From: Apoda limacodes
Taxonomy: Eukaryota; Arthropoda; Insecta; Lepidoptera; Limacodidae
Assembly (NCBI GenBank): GCA_946406115.1
Contig: OX291561.1
Coordinates: 1,046,273 to 1,110,272, forward strand
Direction: 5' to 3'
Length of the DNA: 64,000 nucleotides
The notes under the pieces: model-generated
Database searches by the model: none
Told to the model about the DNA's origin: nothing
The model's input: the letters and a program-made list of their open reading frames with translations, nothing else
In this document: positions 53,190 through 64,000 of the stretch, one piece after another
How the letters are laid out: every line of letters begins with the position of its first letter
Numbering within the stretch: the first letter of the stretch is position 1
Made by a program: the position numbers and the translations under genes

Positions 53190-54190
53190 CGTGATAATAT
53201 CTCACATATCACGTAAAAAAAACCATGACATTGTCTTATTTGCTGACGACACCTCCTTACTTTTTAAAGTTAAGAGACGACAGTTATTTTATGAAGAATT
53301 GAATAATGCCATTTCTACGATTGTAAATTGGTTAAGTAGGTAATAATTTGTTACTTAGTGAGAAAAACCCAAATATGTTAAATTTAGGTACATTACCAAA
53401 TGTTAGTCAAATCCAGACATGTATTAATATTAATGGCGAGCAATTAAAACTTGTTGATTCAACAGTCTTTCTTGGCATAACGCTGGACTCCAAACTTCAA
53501 TGGGGTCCTCATATTCATAACCTAGCCAAAAAACTTAGCTCTACTGTGATATGCGATCAAGAAAATAAGACATGTCGACACTGCAAAAATAGTATATTTT
53601 AGCTATTTCCATAGTTTAATGACATATGGTATCTTATTGGGTTAGCGCTGCTGATGTAAATACAATATTTTTTTACAAAAAAGGGCAATTCGTGCTATTT
53701 ACAAATTCGAATATAGGTTTAGACAAGTAAATATTTCAACTTCAGCGCCGCAGTACATGAAATCTTTTATATGTTTATAAAAATATAAATAATTTCAGCA
53801 AGAAAAGTGACGTTCACAAAGTAAATATTAAAATTAAAAATAAGCTGTTGGTGCATGATACACGTCTACACAAAGTTAGTTACTCTTTTATGGGGCAATG
53901 TATACACTTGTTACAACAAAGTCGCTAATAATATTCCAAAGCTATCAATACGTAAATTTAAATCTTTTATCAAACGACTACTTTGTAAAAACGCATACTA
54001 CAATATTTCAGAATATGTAAATGATAAAAATCCTTAGGACTGAAGATGCTCAATTACAGGACGCATAGGTAATCCAAAATAAAAGGAAAAAATATACAAT
54101 TTATGGCTTAATTTTTTTATTTAAAACATTGATTGTATTGTATTTTTTATAATTTTTTTTTAAAAGAGTGACTACCGAGTTTCTTTCCGG
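53190..54190 (+). mobile_element. Jockey/CR1-type family B fragment
   Basis: The + strand reads HDIVLFADDTSLLFKVKRRQ (intact ADD motif), LFYEELNNAISTIVNWLSR, then in another frame LVDSTVFLGITLDSKLQWGP, and at the end SIRKFKSFIKRLLCKNAYYN, SEYVNDKNP. The 3' UTR 'attacaggacgcataggta' and 'ttatttaaaacattgattg' matches the copy at 14390-17576. 5'-truncated and frameshifted. Confidence 0.88.
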
Positions 54191-54404
54191 ATTCTTAGTA
54201 CAATTTTTAAAGTTGTAAGGAAAATGCTGTTAATACGGCTGTTAAATTGCTGACATATACTTTAAAAAAAATTCACGCAGCGTTGGTTATGCTCCAACAT
54301 CTGGAGTTTAAAACATTATCTCTGCTTTAATTCGCCTGGCAACGCCTGACGAAGCTTTAGGATTTACGTTAGGTTTAGATTTTAACTAAAAAACACTATT
54401 TTTA

Positions 54405-54560
54405 AGATAAATCAAATCAAAACAATATTTATGTAAAAAGAACACTTTTCAATCGTCGATACAATGTAAACAATGTTAATTTTTGCCAAAAAGAGCTGGC
54501 AAGAACTTCTATTTAAAGTAATAATACAATACTTTGATAATTAACTAACAAGTATACAAT
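54405..54560 (-). repeat. LINE 3'-tail fragment
   Basis: 'aaatcaaatcaaaacaatat' is a reverse-strand (TTTGA)-type tail, followed by 'aaaagagctggcaagaactt'; similar in kind to 50325-50405. Confidence 0.5.
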
Positions 54561-54929
54561 ATGTCCCGAAACACTTAGTAGGTTATATAAATAAGTAAGA
54601 AAGTTACTAAAAACAAAGTCAAATACACGTTAATTTTTGCATATATAATGTGTCAAAATCGCGAAAATATTGTAGGTGTTATTATCATAAATACCTTTTT
54701 GTTACCCGATGTGTCGATCGCACTGCACCGATCACGGTCACGGGAAGACTGGTGTCAGCTTGTCGTCATCTTCAGGAAGGGAGGTATTTAAGAATGTCTT
54801 CACGTTATCGAGTCAAAGTAAACGGAAAACGGCCTATCTAACTTGTATATTATTGTTGTATGTCACATAAACACGCAAAGCATAGCATCTCACTATTCTG
54901 ATCTGCTTGAAACATTTTCGTCTCGTACA

Positions 54930-57900
54930 TGCAGTACTGATCTCAGAAACTTAGCTCTGCCCCACTCTTAAATCAACTCAATTTACCCTCCCGGGCTACA
55001 TTTTGATCCGAAATGACCGTATCGGTAGACGAGGCGGGGATGTTGCTATATATCGCCGTAGTAACATTTCTTATAAAATATTAGCAACCTCTCCAGCCAC
55101 AAACAATGCATCTGCCGAGTACTTATTTCTGGTGGTATGTTTCAAAGGAGTTAAAGCCGTTCTTGGAGTCGTATATTGTCCTCCTGCTATTGATTATTTC
55201 TCCGATTTGGATACAGTCCTTTCTTCTCAGTACGGATTACACGCACCACATAATCATGGGTGACTTTAACACAGATTTGACAAGTAATTCCTCACAACGT
55301 ACTAGGCTTCTCTCTATAGTGGAATCAGCCAGCCTTCATCTTTTACCATTACAACCCACACATCATAATGTGTATACTACAGATACTTTGCTTGATCTCA
55401 TTATGACATCCTGTACCGACTGAATTATTAAATATGGGCAATACCCAGCACCCGGATTTTCCAAGCATGATTTGCTATACGTGTCGTTTAAAATAAAACC
55501 ACCTAAAACTAAACCCGAGCTAATCTGTTTTCGAAACTTTTCATGCATGGACAAAAATAAACTTATTGAAGATGCCGAGAAGATTCAATGGAGCACGCTG
55601 TTGACCGCTACTAGTATTGATGAAAAAATAACTCTCTTTAATAATATTTTAATATCTCTCTATGACACTCATGCACCTGTTAAAACTATTAGAATCAGAA
55701 GGCAACCTGCTCCTTGGATGAACAACGAAATTAGCACGGTGATGGCCAGAAGAGATCGCTTATTTAGAAAATTTAAAAAAAAAACGGTGTAATAATAACT
55801 TGGACATGTACAAAGCTGCTAGGAATAAGTGTAACCAGATGGTAAGAACAACAAAACGCAGATATTTTTACGAATATATTTCTAACTCATCACCGGCAGA
55901 AATCTGGAACCTCCTTAAATCTAGTGGCTTTGGTAAACCTAAATATGATTTGACTAACTGTAGGTCTTCTCTCAATAACTTCAACCTTCACTCTTCCACC
56001 TCATCTATATTAGACAATGATATCAAACTCTCAACTATTTCATTTATTAATTCCATGACTCCACGTTGTACAGACTCTTTCTCCTTCTTACCAGTTTCTG
56101 TAGACGAAGTTAAAAAGATAATATTATCAATTAAATCCAAAGCAGTGGGCTGTGATGATGTAAATAGAAATATGATCCTCCATATTTTAGATTCTACTTT
56201 ACCAATCATTACACATATTATTAATTTCTCCTTGTTTTCTGGTGACTTCCCAACCCTGTGGCGTAAAGCATTTGTAATTCCCTTGGCCAAAATCCCTAAC
56301 CCTTTTTCAATTAATAACTTAAGGCCTATTTCTATATTACCATTTTTGTCTAAAATTTTGGAAGCGGTAGTGCATAAGCAACTTTCTAATTATGTTTACA
56401 AAAAATCAACTAATAAGTACCTTTCAGCCTGGTTTTCGTTCTGGTCACCGTTCTTCTACAGCCCTTTTAAAAGTAACAGAAGATATAAGAGATGGCATGA
56501 AGGATAGATTGGTCACAATTCTCGTTCTAATTGATTTTTCTAATGCCTTCAACACAGTTGACCATGACATCTTACTTTCCATTCTCAAAAAGATCAATTT
56601 CTCACCTACAGTTCTAAATTGGTTTTCTTCTTATATCTGTGGCCGCCAACAATCAGTTCGTTCCAATCAGGCCACCTCAAACTGGTGTGACCTTGTTTTT
56701 TGGCGTGCCTCAGGGTGGAATACTATCCCCTCTTCTCTTTTCTATTTTTATCAACCAAATCTCATCCATACTAAACTGTCCTTACCATCTGTATGCTGAC
56801 GATCTGCAGCTATATGTACAAGCCAAAATTGAAGATCTTACTCCAGCCATACACGAAATCAACAGTGTGCTAAGTCGTATTAGAGAATAGTCGAGACGTT
56901 ATGGAGTGGTAGTCAATCCGTCAAAATGTCAAACCATAATTATCGGCAGCACCCGTCAGACTATCAAAATTGATTATAATATTTTGCCACCTGTTTTATT
57001 TGATGGGGCAACTAGGGCTTCATACCGATCCTCATCTGAAATGGAACGTCCAAATAAAAGAAGTCTGCCGTAAAGTAAAGTAACTAGTGCATTGCGGCAA
57101 TTTTACACATTTAGGAATTTTCTCCCAACATGTACTCATTGATTATGCGGACGTACCCTGACTTACATTCTGATTTCCTTAATAAACCGGATCGACTTCA
57201 AAATAACTGTATACGTTTCATCTTCGGCTTACGTAAATATGACCACATTTCCTATTTTCGCAAAAAACTTAAATGGTTGCCGATACGCCAACGCAGAAAT
57301 GCTAGAATTCTCAATACCCTCTACTTCATTCTAAACGATCCTTTATCCCCAAGCTATTTGAAGTCTCGATTCCAGTTTATCATTTCTCTTCACGAACGTT
57401 CACTTCGCTTTTCTCAAACTCTTCTGCTGTCCACTCATCGTCACCGTACGGGTTTCGTCTCAAATTCTTACACCGTCCAGGCAGTAGGACTCTGGAACGC
57501 GCTTCTTACAGAAATTCGCACAGCACAGACTAAAAACTTGTTTAAGCTTAAAGTCAAAGAATTTTATCTTAAACAGATTACAGATGAAAACTGACTCTCC
57601 AACCATCCACAATTAAGATGTTTGGTATGTGACATATATGATTATGTATATATTTATAATTGTATATATAAACTTATATATTATTTATATTTGTATATGC
57701 TAATCTTTGTATTTTTATGTATCTATAAGTATTATTTTATATTATACTTAAATATATTTTCAATGTGTTTGTGTATAGGTTATTTTATTATTATTTTAAA
57801 TACATTTAAGTTAAATATTTACACCGCCAACAGTTTCTCTGTTTAGCCCTATGGTTGGCTGGTAGAAAATGCTATATAGCATTAAGCCCGCCATGTACAC

Positions 57901-57945
57901 CAATGTGTTCAGAAGTGTAAATAAATAAATAAATAAATATATTGT
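54930..57945 (+). pseudogene. CR1/L2-like non-LTR retrotransposon, frameshifted
   Basis: 5'-truncated within the endonuclease (RIGRRGGDVAIYRRSNISYK; MGDFNTDLTSNSSQRTRLL; TDTLLDLIMTSC). A linker follows, then the RT: SIKSKAVGCDDVNRNMI, NNLRPISILPFLSKILE, FQPGFRSGHRSSTALLK, LIDFSNAFNTVDHDILL, GVPQGGILSPLLFSIFIN and YHLYADDLQLYVQAK. A C-terminal part follows: LQNNCIRFIFGLRKYDHIS, LKWLPIRQRRNARIL, VGLWNALLTEIR. At least six frame changes or stops. The 3' UTR has 'agcattaagcccgcc' and a run of TAAA units (57925-57943). The order of domains and the motifs fit the CR1/L2 group. Confidence 0.88.
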
Positions 57946-60900
57946 TGTACTAAAGAACTGGCTAGAAAAAAATTACTTCCTACATCGTGGACAACATTAC
58001 CTTTAGACCGACAGAGTGGCTATGGTCAGTCCAGTCCGCTGACATCTGGATGAAACACTTCGAACAATCCAACAATTCTGGGTCAAATTATGGAAAAGGT
58101 ATATTAATGTTAGTGCATTATGAAGCGTAGCAGACAGGCAGTAGAACAGTCTGCCAGCCGTTTAAACTCTATATATCGTTGGTTTTTCTCGATGTTAAAG
58201 TAAAGGCATATTGTTGTAATTACTTATAGTGAGCGAACTTCTTTGTCTCGTCGTAAAAAGCCGACAAAGGCGAGACACTGAAAATGTGTTAGGGTTGTCA
58301 CAAAAAAGTATGTGAGTAAGTTCCTACAGATTAAAATGATTGTATGTTAAAATTAATGCATGTGTATGTGCCTACAATAATTAGGTACTGCAGCGTGCGG
58401 GGGCGTAAAGAAGCTGCTTCTACCTATTTCTTATTAGGTATCGGGATCTCTGCTAATAAAAAGACGACATCGGGAGTTCTTTTATGTATTCAGATGTTCT
58501 TTTCAATCGCCACAAGAGTATACATCCTTTAGACTCATCTACTACCTAGGAGAATTATTATACAATTTTAAACTTATCTGCAGTACGTCTTCTTTCATTA
58601 GGCCATCCTTCAATAGGCCTCGGGTCGTCGTGTCGGTACATTGGGTAATATCTACATTTAATCGCAATGGTGGCGATGCTTAGAGCATTTTGGATACTGG
58701 AGTATCTTACCCTAAGACTACTGGCATTATTAGGCCATTCCACAAATTCTAGGGCTCCCTGATAGAGACAGGAATCGACCCTCCAAATTTATATAGACTT
58801 GTCCGATGTATAATTTTCACTGGAATGTCAATAAATGTAAAAATACTGACAAACTCTAAATTCGAATTGTTTTTATTTAAAAACGCACTGACACTATCTA
58901 TTATATTTTCATAAAACCACTACGAAGTATTTGCTGCGTGAAAAACGTTCGCTAGCATATTTACTTCCTAACACCTTACACTTAACAAGAGGTCGTAACC
59001 TCTACAGTACTTAGTCAGTTTTTTGTCTCGCACCCCTTTTTTTTGCAAAGTTTAATAAATGTGTCCTCAACTTTTGATTGAATTATGAGATAAATTTGGA
59101 AAAAGTCACAATTATGAACTTCATAAGTACCTATTTTCAACGTTTATTTAAATAATATAGGATCACAATTTTTTCAGATATTTTCAATTTTCAGTTTTTA
59201 ACAATAAAATACTCATAATACGAAACCCAAAAAAACCAACACAAAATAATACACGCATTTAACATGTTTTTTTGTGGGATTTCAACAATGTGTGAGCAGA
59301 AAATAAATAGACAATGTCGAATCAGCGCAAACATATTATTCTAACATACGTATTTTTTTGTCATAAAATTATTTTCTTGATCATTACAACCTATTTACGT
59401 ATCATCCTGCCAAATTTCAACCTTGTAGACCTACCAGCAGTGCCTATAAGTACCTAATTTCGATCTATTAATAGCGCGTGCTGTAGCTATATATAATGCA
59501 CATCCTAACTGCATCGCAACCTATCAGTCCAATTATAGTAAACACACAACAAAGGAACGACAAGTACATTTCCTATTACCAAAATATCGAAAAATAATAG
59601 TTTAAAATTTTAATAGCAAAAGTTACCATAAATATCTCTATTTTGACCTCGAATGACGTCTAAACTACTTATGTGTTTTGAACAATTGGACCCTTATAAA
59701 CTTTTATAGAATTTGAGGAAAACCTGCTAAATAAACTTTATAGAGTATTTTTCAAGAGTAAATTCTTCGAGAAAATTAGGTATATGCAATCATGTTTAAG
59801 GTTCATTGTTGACACCAGTAGGCACAAGTAGGTATGTAACTACTATATTTTACTGTGTGTTTTCTTAAACTACTGAACATTTTGATGTTCAATAGTTTAA
59901 GAAAAAGTCGGACTCGCGCAATAAGGGTAAACCGATTGTAATGAAATTTTGGTAAGTTGTTATGCACACGCCGGGGAAGGTTTCTGAGAAATAAAAAAGG
60001 GTCAAGTCCGGTCAGGATACACCTGCAATCCGTCGTGACTTCGCTGACAGTCAGAGCACACGATTTTTGTGTCCCTTAACATTAAGGAGGCAGTTAAGTG
60101 AAGCGGATACAGTATGAATGAATATGAAAGAAAGTCAAACGGAGGTAAACGTCCCTGCTTTTATGCCGTGTTTGAAAGGAGTGACACGATTTTGACCCGT
60201 TATATATATTTCATAAAAATGTGTACCTAAATGTGGTGGATGTTTAAAATTATTAAAAACCTCTACGTTCGACGGTTGTTTCCTAATAATACGCTACGTA
60301 TTAAGTAAGTATGTGAACCACTTATCACCAGGGACTTTTTCAATATTGAAATGTATACACCCGCGTGCGACCAGCAACATTACAAATAAGAGTAACAAGT
60401 CTAGACAAGCTGTCTTAAGTAAGTTAAGTTACAGTTCATACTAATTTCTTAATATAAAAGCTAAACGAATTCAATATATGTATATGTTTGTCAAAATTAT
60501 GATTTAACTTTTTTTTCTATAATTTAAAAGATATGTTTTTTCTAAAGTTTTTACATTTATTAAATAATAATAATAACATGATTCCAACTCTTTGGTATTT
60601 AGTTTCGTATAATCTTTTATACACAACATCCTGAAATATTAAAATAAAAATATTAAAAGAACTCGTGAAATCTTTGATATATCTTTATTCTTTACCAAAT
60701 AACCATTTTATATAAATCGATATATCACATATTCTTAAAATAATAATATATCTTACATTATAACAGTAAAAATATATTTTAAAACAAAGAGATTTTAGAT
60801 ATACTTGATTCAATTGGCCTCTTAATATCTGAGAACACGGAAATGCTACTAATAATAAAAACAATTAACACATCAGACTCCTGAGGCCGGTGACGAGTTT

Positions 60901-61392
60901 ATTTACTTTGTCAGACGACTAAGTGTTCAGTTCCGCGACGCGACTGCACAAAGAACCATACATATTATTATGAGATATATGAGATTATTAGATATTATAT
61001 TACAGTACAGTTTCAACAAATTTTACATAGAAGATGGAAACAGATGAACCTGCACTGAGGGCCCGGACGGGGTTTTGTTGTTACAATAAAATATCTTGGA
61101 ATAAAAAAATTATCATAAATACCTTCTATAAGGATAGTTTGGTCGTTGTCCTCATACCTTAGTCAGTGTTTTTTATTAAATCATTATTACACGCAACGAC
61201 TTCCTAACTAAAGTAAGTGTATACAGTACAGTATTGAGCCGGTAACTTTACAGTAGGTACACATGAAAAATACCGAGGAGAAAAGAAAACTATTAAGTTT
61301 GCTTATATATAAATTTAACACTACCGTTTCACAATAATTAACGTTATTGAAACGCCGTTAGTACAAAATGTTAAAACTCCAATTCTGTTTGT
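57946..61392. other. No gene seen
   Basis: AT-rich. A weak repeat remnant at 59900-60060 ('aagtcggactcgcgca', 'accgattgtaatgaaatttt'). The frames at 58344-58532 and 58558-58743 have no recognisable motif. Part may be 3' flank of the - strand gene ending at 63086. Confidence 0.35.
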
Positions 61393-62012
61393 GCCGCGAT
61401 AACTGTAATTGTCACCAGTGCTCGTCCTCTATCGTACCTAGACACGGACTTTTTGCCGCGATAACTGTAATTGTCACCAGTGCTCGTCCTCTATTGTACC
61501 TAGACACGGACTTTTTGCTGCGTTAACTGTGATTGTCACCAGTGCTCGTCCTCTATCGTACCTAGACACGGACTTTTTGCCGCGATAACTGTAATTGTCA
61601 CCAGTGCTCGTCCTCTATTGTACCTAGACACGGAATTTTTGCCGCGATAACTGTAATTATCACCATTGCTCGTCCTCTATTGTACCTAGACACGGACTTT
61701 TTGCCGCGATAACTGTAATTGTCACCAGTGCTCGTCCTCTATCGTACCTAGACACGGACTTTTTGTCGCGATAACTGTAATTGTCACCAGTGCTCGTCCT
61801 CTATTGTACCTAGACACGGACTTTTTGCCGCGATAACTGTAATTGTCACCAGTGCTCGTCCTCTATTGTACCTAGACACGGATTTTTTGCCGCGATAACT
61901 GTAATTGTCACCAGTGCTCGTCCTCTATTGTACCTAGACACGGACTTTTTGCCGCGATAACTGTAATTGTCACCATTGCTCGTCCTCTATTGTACCTAGA
62001 CACGGACTTTTT
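61393..62012. repeat. About 63-bp minisatellite, 10 units
   Basis: Unit: 'gccgcgataactgtaattgt', 'caccagtgctcgtcctctat', 'cgtacctagacacggacttttt'. 'gtacctagacacgg' recurs about every 63 bases from 61435 to 61998. Units differ at a few fixed places (tcgtacc/ttgtacc, accagt/accatt). Confidence 0.95.
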
Positions 62013-62133
62013 GGACTTGCAAAAAGTACTAAACACGGCGTGAACGCTGTCTGTATTTAAACATAAAATTGTACGATAAATAAGTGAGTACTTAAAACTT
62101 TGTACCTACAGTGGCTACTTAAAGTCTATCTAC

Positions 62134-62194
62134 AGAGCCAAAGAAACCTTAACCACCATTGTCCACCTTTAGTGGTTAAAATTTCTTTGGCTCT
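62134..62194. repeat. 61-bp hairpin with 23-base arms
   Basis: AGAGCCAAAGAAACCTTAAC with 'cac' pairs with the reverse complement of 'gtggttaaaatttctttggc' with 'tct', with two mismatches and a loop of about 15 bases. Probably the remains of a foldback element. Confidence 0.7.
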
Positions 62195-63085
62195 CTAGAT
62201 CTCAGCAAAAAGTACGCTAGTAATATTAGGAAATTACATAAAACTTGATATTCTAATTTGCTAAATTTTATTTTTTAAAAAAGGCATTCAAATGATTTTT
62301 TTTCATAAACACCTGTACCGCCGACAGTAATTTTTTTGCAAATATTTCTATGAGCTATTCATCAAATCGTTTTAAAAACAGTAAATAAAAGAAATATATA
62401 TAAAAAAAAAAACTCAAAACATAACAATTAAAATATCTAAATCTAATAAGCCAATATCTATTTTTTTTATTTTATTTTATAAATTCGACTACACTTATTA
62501 AATTTTGCTCTACACCTAGAGCTCTTACCATCACTGATTAAAGCCCGTAACCTACAAAACAGATATGTATGATACCTACCTACCTATTGTATATATGTAG
62601 TTAGGTATTCTAATTCACCACCATACATACAACAGACTACATACATACAACAGACTACACTTGCTGCCTCAAAATATTTTTTCCTGTCGATCGCACCATT
62701 GTTTTGTTTTGGAAACAATTGAAAGACATAATTTGGCACTACATATCTACTGCCCTCACCAATTACAAAGAAAAACTAAAATAACAAATAAATCTTATAA
62801 AAATCGGGAACCAATCACATATCACAGACCGTACCTATAGCCTAACCTCGTCGATCGACTTGTGCGCCTCGCGCCGCGACACATAGGTGGCGCTGACTAC
62901 CAAAATAAACACAGAGTCCGCGTGGCGTCGACACCGAGTATTCGAAAAGATATAAATGAAAATATAATCTTATAAACTAAGTTCGCTTAATCTAATGATC
63001 CGATGAAGAGGCGGGAGTTGCGATTATTTCTGTCTCGCTTCCTTCGGAGGAAGACATCTCTTTAGTGGAGCTCATATACATAATA
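62195..63085. other. Probable 3' UTR of the - strand gene; no ORF
   Basis: AT-rich stretch with poly-A-signal complements (TTTATT near 62468-62480). Near 62860-62930 it is less AT-rich. If the exon at 63086-63264 is real, this is its 3' UTR. Confidence 0.3.
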
Positions 63086-63264
63086 CTAGTTTTTCGATAC
63101 TTTGAACTTTCGGGCCAATTGAGCAGCTTTCTTCAATTGCAGACAAGGATCGCATTTGATAGGGTCGTCATCTAGTAGCGCGCCGAAGCCGAAGCGGGTG
63201 TCGCCTCCAGGGCGCTCAGGGCGATGCCCAGCTGTCCCAGGTAGTACGTACACATCACCCACAC
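63086..63264 (-). CDS. Candidate last coding exon of an unrecognised gene
   Basis: On the reverse strand an acceptor-like CTATAG is followed by 2 + 177 bases encoding 58 residues to a TAG. The residues include VGDVYVLPGTAGHRPERPGG, DTRFGFGALLDDDPIKCDPC and a basic end, LKKAAQLARKFKVSKN. GC content is much higher than around it and the peptide is not low-complexity, which argues for a real exon. I do not recognise the protein. Two Cys (CDPC) and a Lys-rich tail are all I can point to. The other frame of the same segment (VWVMCTYYLGQLGIALS...) is also open for about 30 codons, so the frame choice is an inference. The rest of the gene lies beyond the right edge. Confidence 0.5.
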
Positions 63265-64000
63265 CTATAGATAAAGTAAAGTCGATTTTAAACTATTTCA
63301 ATCGGGAGGTTTTAAACCATTTCTATCATTTAAAACGTTTTCAACCAATGTTTTTGGTTTAAAATAGTTAAAAACTATGGTTTTTTTAAATAGGAGCTTA
63401 AGTGTTTATTACGTCATCGAACTTTCCATCTCTTGGAGCACCAAACTGTGTTTTTTCACGTATGTCAGATTTCTTATAGCCTATTATAAATCAACGAAAA
63501 CTACATTATTCACATAAAAATTGTAAACATTAAGTTATTGATATAAGTAATATGAAAAAATCGTGAAAAAAGTAAAGGCGTTATTATCATTGTTAAGGAC
63601 AGAAACTTGAGAATTTGGTAATTTTTTAGGCGTAGGGCAGTAGATGTGAGCAGACACTGAACAGTTTCAGTGTCAGTGTGTACCTTAAATATTCAAAACT
63701 GTAACACTAGTACTAGTAGTCCATAATAAATTTGCAATCAATTTCTTTCTTTGAAACCCTAAGTTAATTAGTGTCCGACACACACTTGGCCGGTTTTCGT
63801 CCTTATTATAATGTTATAAACATATTTTATAGACATACTAATATGAATGCTCAAGTTATCTGTAAAACACATCACCCTCTTTTAGTTTGCAGTCGAGTAT
63901 TTAACAGTTTAAAACGGTTTGTTTAAGGTTTTAAATCATTAATTTTGGTTTACACGATTATCTTACAACTACCGTATAGCCACACCTGTGCATTGAATTA
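63265..64000. other. Presumed intron, no feature
   Basis: AT-rich with a repeat remnant ('cacttggccggtttt') at 63782-63797. No exon recognised. Confidence 0.3.

Noticed and set aside
57622..57846. A 74-residue hydrophobic frame, possible membrane protein
   Set aside because: It is AT-rich 3' UTR of the CR1/L2-like element; Tyr/Ile/Leu richness follows from base composition.
1..64000. Bacterial-type features (operons, ribosome binding sites, replication origins, attachment sites)
   Set aside because: Introns, ESCRT-III and the transposon types show this is animal nuclear DNA; such features are not expected and none were seen.

Overview
This window looks like nuclear DNA of a moth or butterfly (Lepidoptera). 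It is AT-rich and intron-bearing, and it is packed with retrotransposon and DNA-transposon families that I recognise as typical of that order. Nothing points to a bacterium, virus or plasmid. I could not run a search, so family names rest on motifs read by eye.

Host genes. The one clear complete host gene is the ESCRT-III subunit CHMP2A/Vps2 on the + strand. It has five coding exons between 31998 and 44699, all splice phases agree, and they give 234 residues. Its introns are full of insertions: an RTE-like fragment, a CA microsatellite right at a splice donor, a 47-bp minisatellite, a repeat containing a 5S-rRNA-like segment, jockey-like fragments, and a whole 3.56-kb DNA transposon with perfect 13-bp inverted termini. 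At the right edge (63086-63264, - strand) is what appears to be the last coding exon of another gene that continues out of the window; I do not recognise it.

Left third (1-20.5 kb). A reverse-transcriptase fragment opens the window. A 1.65-kb sequence is then repeated in tandem, almost without change (1776-5080). An intact I-like non-LTR retrotransposon follows (6109-11911): gag-like ORF1 and an ORF2 with endonuclease, RT and RNase H, flanked by a candidate 8-bp target duplication. Directly after it lies a THAP9/P-element-type transposase gene (12049-20540). It has a split N-terminal THAP domain and a large catalytic exon with all three expected acidic residues, but two frame breaks. One of its introns holds a jockey/CR1-type element which itself holds a second, inverted one: three layers of nesting.

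Middle (20.5-31.4 kb). Two inverted-repeat elements, a Ty1/copia pol remnant, and a Merlin (IS1016/ISXO2-type) DNA transposon region of about 3.7 kb. The Merlin transposase is broken by a 74-bp tandem duplication. The region also holds a spliced 166-residue ORF, an array of about 115-bp repeats each carrying a hairpin, and a tRNA-like SINE head. Next come mariner-like and RTE-like pieces, tandemly duplicated at a 714-bp spacing just upstream of CHMP2A.

Right third (44.7-64 kb). The CHMP2A 3' UTR and its flank with interspersed repeats, three minisatellite arrays (units of 46/47, 32 and about 63 bp), a run of 18 G, another jockey/CR1-type fragment, a broken CR1/L2-like element of about 3 kb, and long stretches where I see no gene.

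Most open frames in the window belong to mobile elements or their remains. I found no convincing undescribed multi-gene system. The most unusual items are the THAP9/P-like gene with its nested insertions, the Merlin region with its extra spliced ORF, the 5S-like repeat, the partial duplicate of a CHMP2A exon, and the patterned satellites.
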